Positions 61,798 through 64,000 of a stretch of 64,000 nt of DNA are shown here, piece by piece (positions within the stretch are counted from its first letter, which is position 1; each line of letters begins with the position of its first letter). The notes under the pieces are model-generated. The model did no database searches. It was given only the letters and a program-made list of their open reading frames with translations, and was not told the origin of the DNA. Made by a program: the position numbers and the translations under genes. The stretch comes from Carnegiea gigantea (Eukaryota > Streptophyta > Magnoliopsida > Caryophyllales > Cactaceae): assembly GCA_029747015.1 (NCBI GenBank), contig JAKOGI010000178.1:500569-564568 (forward strand), in the 5' to 3' direction.

Positions 61798-63231
61798 TCA
61801 AGATGGAGTAGCTGAAAGCAACTTGAGTTTGTGCACTAAAGTACGAAAGCGACCAAAAAGATGTGACTTTGTGAACAAATCTGCGAGCTGATTAGCGAAA
61901 CTAATGGATAGGGGGCGTACGGTACCACAAACAATAAGTTGACGAGTGAAATGGCAATCAATCTCTATATGTTTCGTTCGCTCATGGAAGACATCATTGT
62001 TAGCAATTTGTATAGCACTCTGGTTGTCACAGTAAATAGATGTAGTAGTAGTATGAGGAACATTCATATCTGCAAGTAATCAACGAAGCCAAAGTACCTC
62101 AACAGTAGTGTCAACAATAGCGTGATACTCACTTTCCGTGCTGGATCGGGAGGCTAAGGTTTGCTTTTTGCTTCGCCAAGAAATAAGTGAATCACCAAGG
62201 AAAATGCAGTAACCTGTAGTGGAACGTCTATCAGTAGGATTAACTCCCCAGTCAGCATCAGAATAAGCTCGTAGTTCAAGAGAAGAATCCGCAGAGAAAT
62301 GTAGGCCATGAAACAAGGTGCCTTTGATGTAGCGTAAGATTTGAAGAACAGCAACCTAATGAGTGGAACGGGGAGCTGACATGAATTGACTGACCAAGTG
62401 AATTGCATAGGCAATGTTTGGGCGTGTAACTGTAAGGTAAATTAGGCTGCCAATAAGTTGCCGATAAAGAGTAGGATCTGGAAGTGGAGTACCATCTGTT
62501 GGAAGAAACCGCACATTCGTTTCAAGAGGCGTGCTTTCTACCTTACAATCGGAGAGACCTGCTTTTGTCAAGAGATCAAAAGCATACTTGGCTTGAGATA
62601 AAGAAATACCATCCTCAGAAGAGAGAACTTTAAGGCCTAAGAAGTAACTAAGGGGTCCCAAATCCTTCATGTCAAATTATTTAGTTAAAAACTATTTGAC
62701 AGTTTCAATACCAGATGGGTTGTCACCCGTAATTATCATATCATCCACATACAGAAGTTGTAAAACAACACCGTGGTCTGTTTTTCGTAGAAATAGTGCA
62801 TTGTCATGTGGACTAGAAGAGAAATGAATTTTGCTAAGTGTAGTGCTGAACTTAGCAAACCATGCTCTGGGAGCTTGTTTAAGGCCATATAAAGCACGAC
62901 GGAGACCACAAACTTTGTTAGGAGGATGATCATACCCAGGTGGAGGCTTCATATACACTTCTTCCTCTAAATCTCCATTAAGAAATGCATTTTTGACATC
63001 CATTTGATGTAAGCCCCATCGTTTAGAAGCAGTAGTAGCAAGAAGTGTTCGAATTGAAGTGATACGAACCACCGGAGCAAAAGTTTTTTCATAATCAATT
63101 CCATATTCCTGAGTATAACCCTTTGCAATGAGTCGAGTTTTATACCTTTCAACAGATCCATCAAATCGTGTTTTTATCTTATAAATCCACTTACAACCAA
63201 TGAGGGGCTTGTCAGGAGGAGGATCAACCAA
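61798..63231 (-). pseudogene. Copia reverse transcriptase and RNase H with in-frame stops
   Basis: Read right to left: GCKWIYKIKTRFDGSVERYK, YEKTFAPVVRITSIRTLLAT, LHQMDVKNAFLNGDLEEEVY, LYGLKQAPRAWF and the catalytic box LLYVDDMIITG near 62735-62770, all intact. Two stops near 62675-62691, then KDLGPLSYFLGLKVLSSEDG, a stop near 62355, RNase H (AYSDADWGVNPTDRRSTTGY, STESEYHA), a stop near 62079, then SIYCDNQSAIQIANNDVFHE and KHIEIDCHFTRQLI, ending at 61798. The segments are all in one frame. Four stops are the only visible damage. Confidence 0.9.
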
Positions 63232-64000
63232 GTCCCAAGTATGAGTCTTTTCAAAGGCTTGTAATTCTTCTTGCAGAGCTTGCTGCTAACAAGAGTCATT
63301 AGATGCCTCTTTATAGATCTAAGGTTCATGTAAGTTAAGCATGGCTGAAAAACAATGATAATCATGAAGATATTGAGGTGGGTTTCTTACTCTATGCGGG
63401 CGATCAGAGGGAGATAGATTATCAATGGGAGCAGGAGAGGTAAGTGGCTCTTGAGTTGCTAGAGCAGGATCTGCAAGCGAGACTTCGTCATGAGAAATAG
63501 TCATAGCATCAGGCATATGTAAGAACTTAGATAGGGAGCTAGCTTCAGATTCACTAGGAAATAGCTCAATTGAGGAATTAGAGGAGAAAGGAGTAGATGC
63601 AAGTAGGATAGACTCAAATTTAGACACTTAAGAAAACTTAATGTGTTCCTAAAAGACAACATGACGGGAAAGACAAATTGGATGTGAAATGGGATCCCAA
63701 CACCGGTATCCTTTGTGTTCTGTCCCATAACCCAAAAAGAAACAAATTCGAGCACGAGCTTCTAACTTAGTGTACTCATGTGGTTGAAGAAGAACAAAGC
63801 AAGTACAACCAAACACCTCAAGAGACTTATAATTGGGTGGGTGGTTATAAAGGCGCTCAAAAGGAGACGCATGACCAAGAACAGAAGATGGAAGTCTGTT
63901 GATGGTATAGATAGCAGTCAAGGCTGCTTCACCCCAAAATCGCTCAAGACAAGAAGAGGAGATAATCATAGCACGAATGAAATTAAGGATGTGTCGAAGT
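63232..64000 (-). pseudogene. Copia integrase C-terminus and linker to RT (cut by window edge)
   Basis: 63649-64000 encodes the integrase end: LERFWGEAALTAIYTINRLP, SPFERLYNHPPNYKSLEVFG and FFLGYGTEHKGYRCWDP. A stop near 63628 is followed by a Ser-rich linker (63319-63627) containing PHRVRNPPQYLHDYHCFSAM, and then the start of the RT region with a TAG near 63288. The catalytic integrase core and everything 5' of it lie outside the window. Confidence 0.85.

Larger units (their letters stand above)
61554..64000 (-). mobile_element. Ty1/Copia element, 3' half (runs off the window)
   Basis: Left (3') LTR 61554-61785, preceded by tagat as the likely target duplication. Minus-strand RNase H, RT and the end of integrase follow, and the element continues past the right edge. 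The polypurine tract is GAGGGGGA on the minus strand next to the LTR. A single reading frame with in-frame stops but, from 61798 to 63231, no frameshift. Confidence 0.9.

Noticed and set aside
1..64000. Search for tRNA genes, rRNA, CRISPR arrays or organellar inserts
   Set aside because: The only tRNA-like matches are retroelement primer-binding sites and the doubtful SINE. No spaced short direct repeats or organelle genes were seen.

Overview
This is nuclear DNA from a flowering plant, most likely a eudicot. It is AT-rich and almost entirely nested LTR retrotransposons of plant-specific lineages (Athila, SIRE/Maximus-like Copia, Tekay-like chromovirus, a CRM/Galadriel-like chromovirus, two other Copia elements). 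Added to these are hAT and Harbinger-like DNA-transposon remnants, a possible SINE, a decayed FAR1/FHY3-type gene and one spliced host-type gene. There are no bacterial signals, rRNA or tRNA genes, or CRISPR arrays.

Layout. (A) 1-27260: a minus-strand FAR1-related gene or Mutator-like transposase, split by a 23.8-kb insertion. Its 3' part lies at about 700-1110 and the rest at 24920-27260. The splitting element is an Athila-type Gypsy (1111-24919, target-site duplication atagc). Athila itself holds a SIRE-type Copia in its 5' LTR (1853-11551, TSD tgtgg), a Harbinger-like MITE a few bases away (11562-11882), and a minus-strand solo Tekay-type LTR between its RNase H and integrase (16977-19669, TSD accta). 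(B) 27700-45302: a plus-strand spliced gene of uncertain family. Its first large intron contains a minus-strand gag-only LTR element (28320-43827, TSD gttct), whose left LTR is broken by a Tekay-like chromovirus (28478-39722, TSD tactt). (C) 46041 to about 60633: a minus-strand deletion-derivative Gypsy keeping only a protease region. Both LTRs carry a hAT remnant, the interior holds an internally deleted Copia (48050-51724), and the right LTR holds a nearly complete chromovirus (52656-59771, TSD cccta). (D) 61554 to the right edge: the 3' half of another minus-strand Copia.

Relative order follows from the nesting: host genes first, then Athila, the gag-only element and the 46041 element, then the SIRE, Tekay, solo LTR, chromovirus and Copia insertions. 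Every long retroelement has stops, frameshifts or altered catalytic residues, so none looks autonomous as it stands. The most interesting relationship is between the gag-only element and the CRM/Galadriel-like chromovirus: they share LTR organisation and gag sequence, and the gag-only copy stops near the gag-protease junction. It looks like a non-autonomous partner.

I did not find evidence of a wholly new biological system. The points most worth checking are the gene with a retroelement-filled intron, the gag-only/autonomous pair, the extra ORF upstream of gag in the Tekay-like element, and the hAT remnant carried in both LTRs of one element. Boundaries come from reading terminal repeats and target-site duplications by eye; family names come from recalled protein motifs, not from a search.
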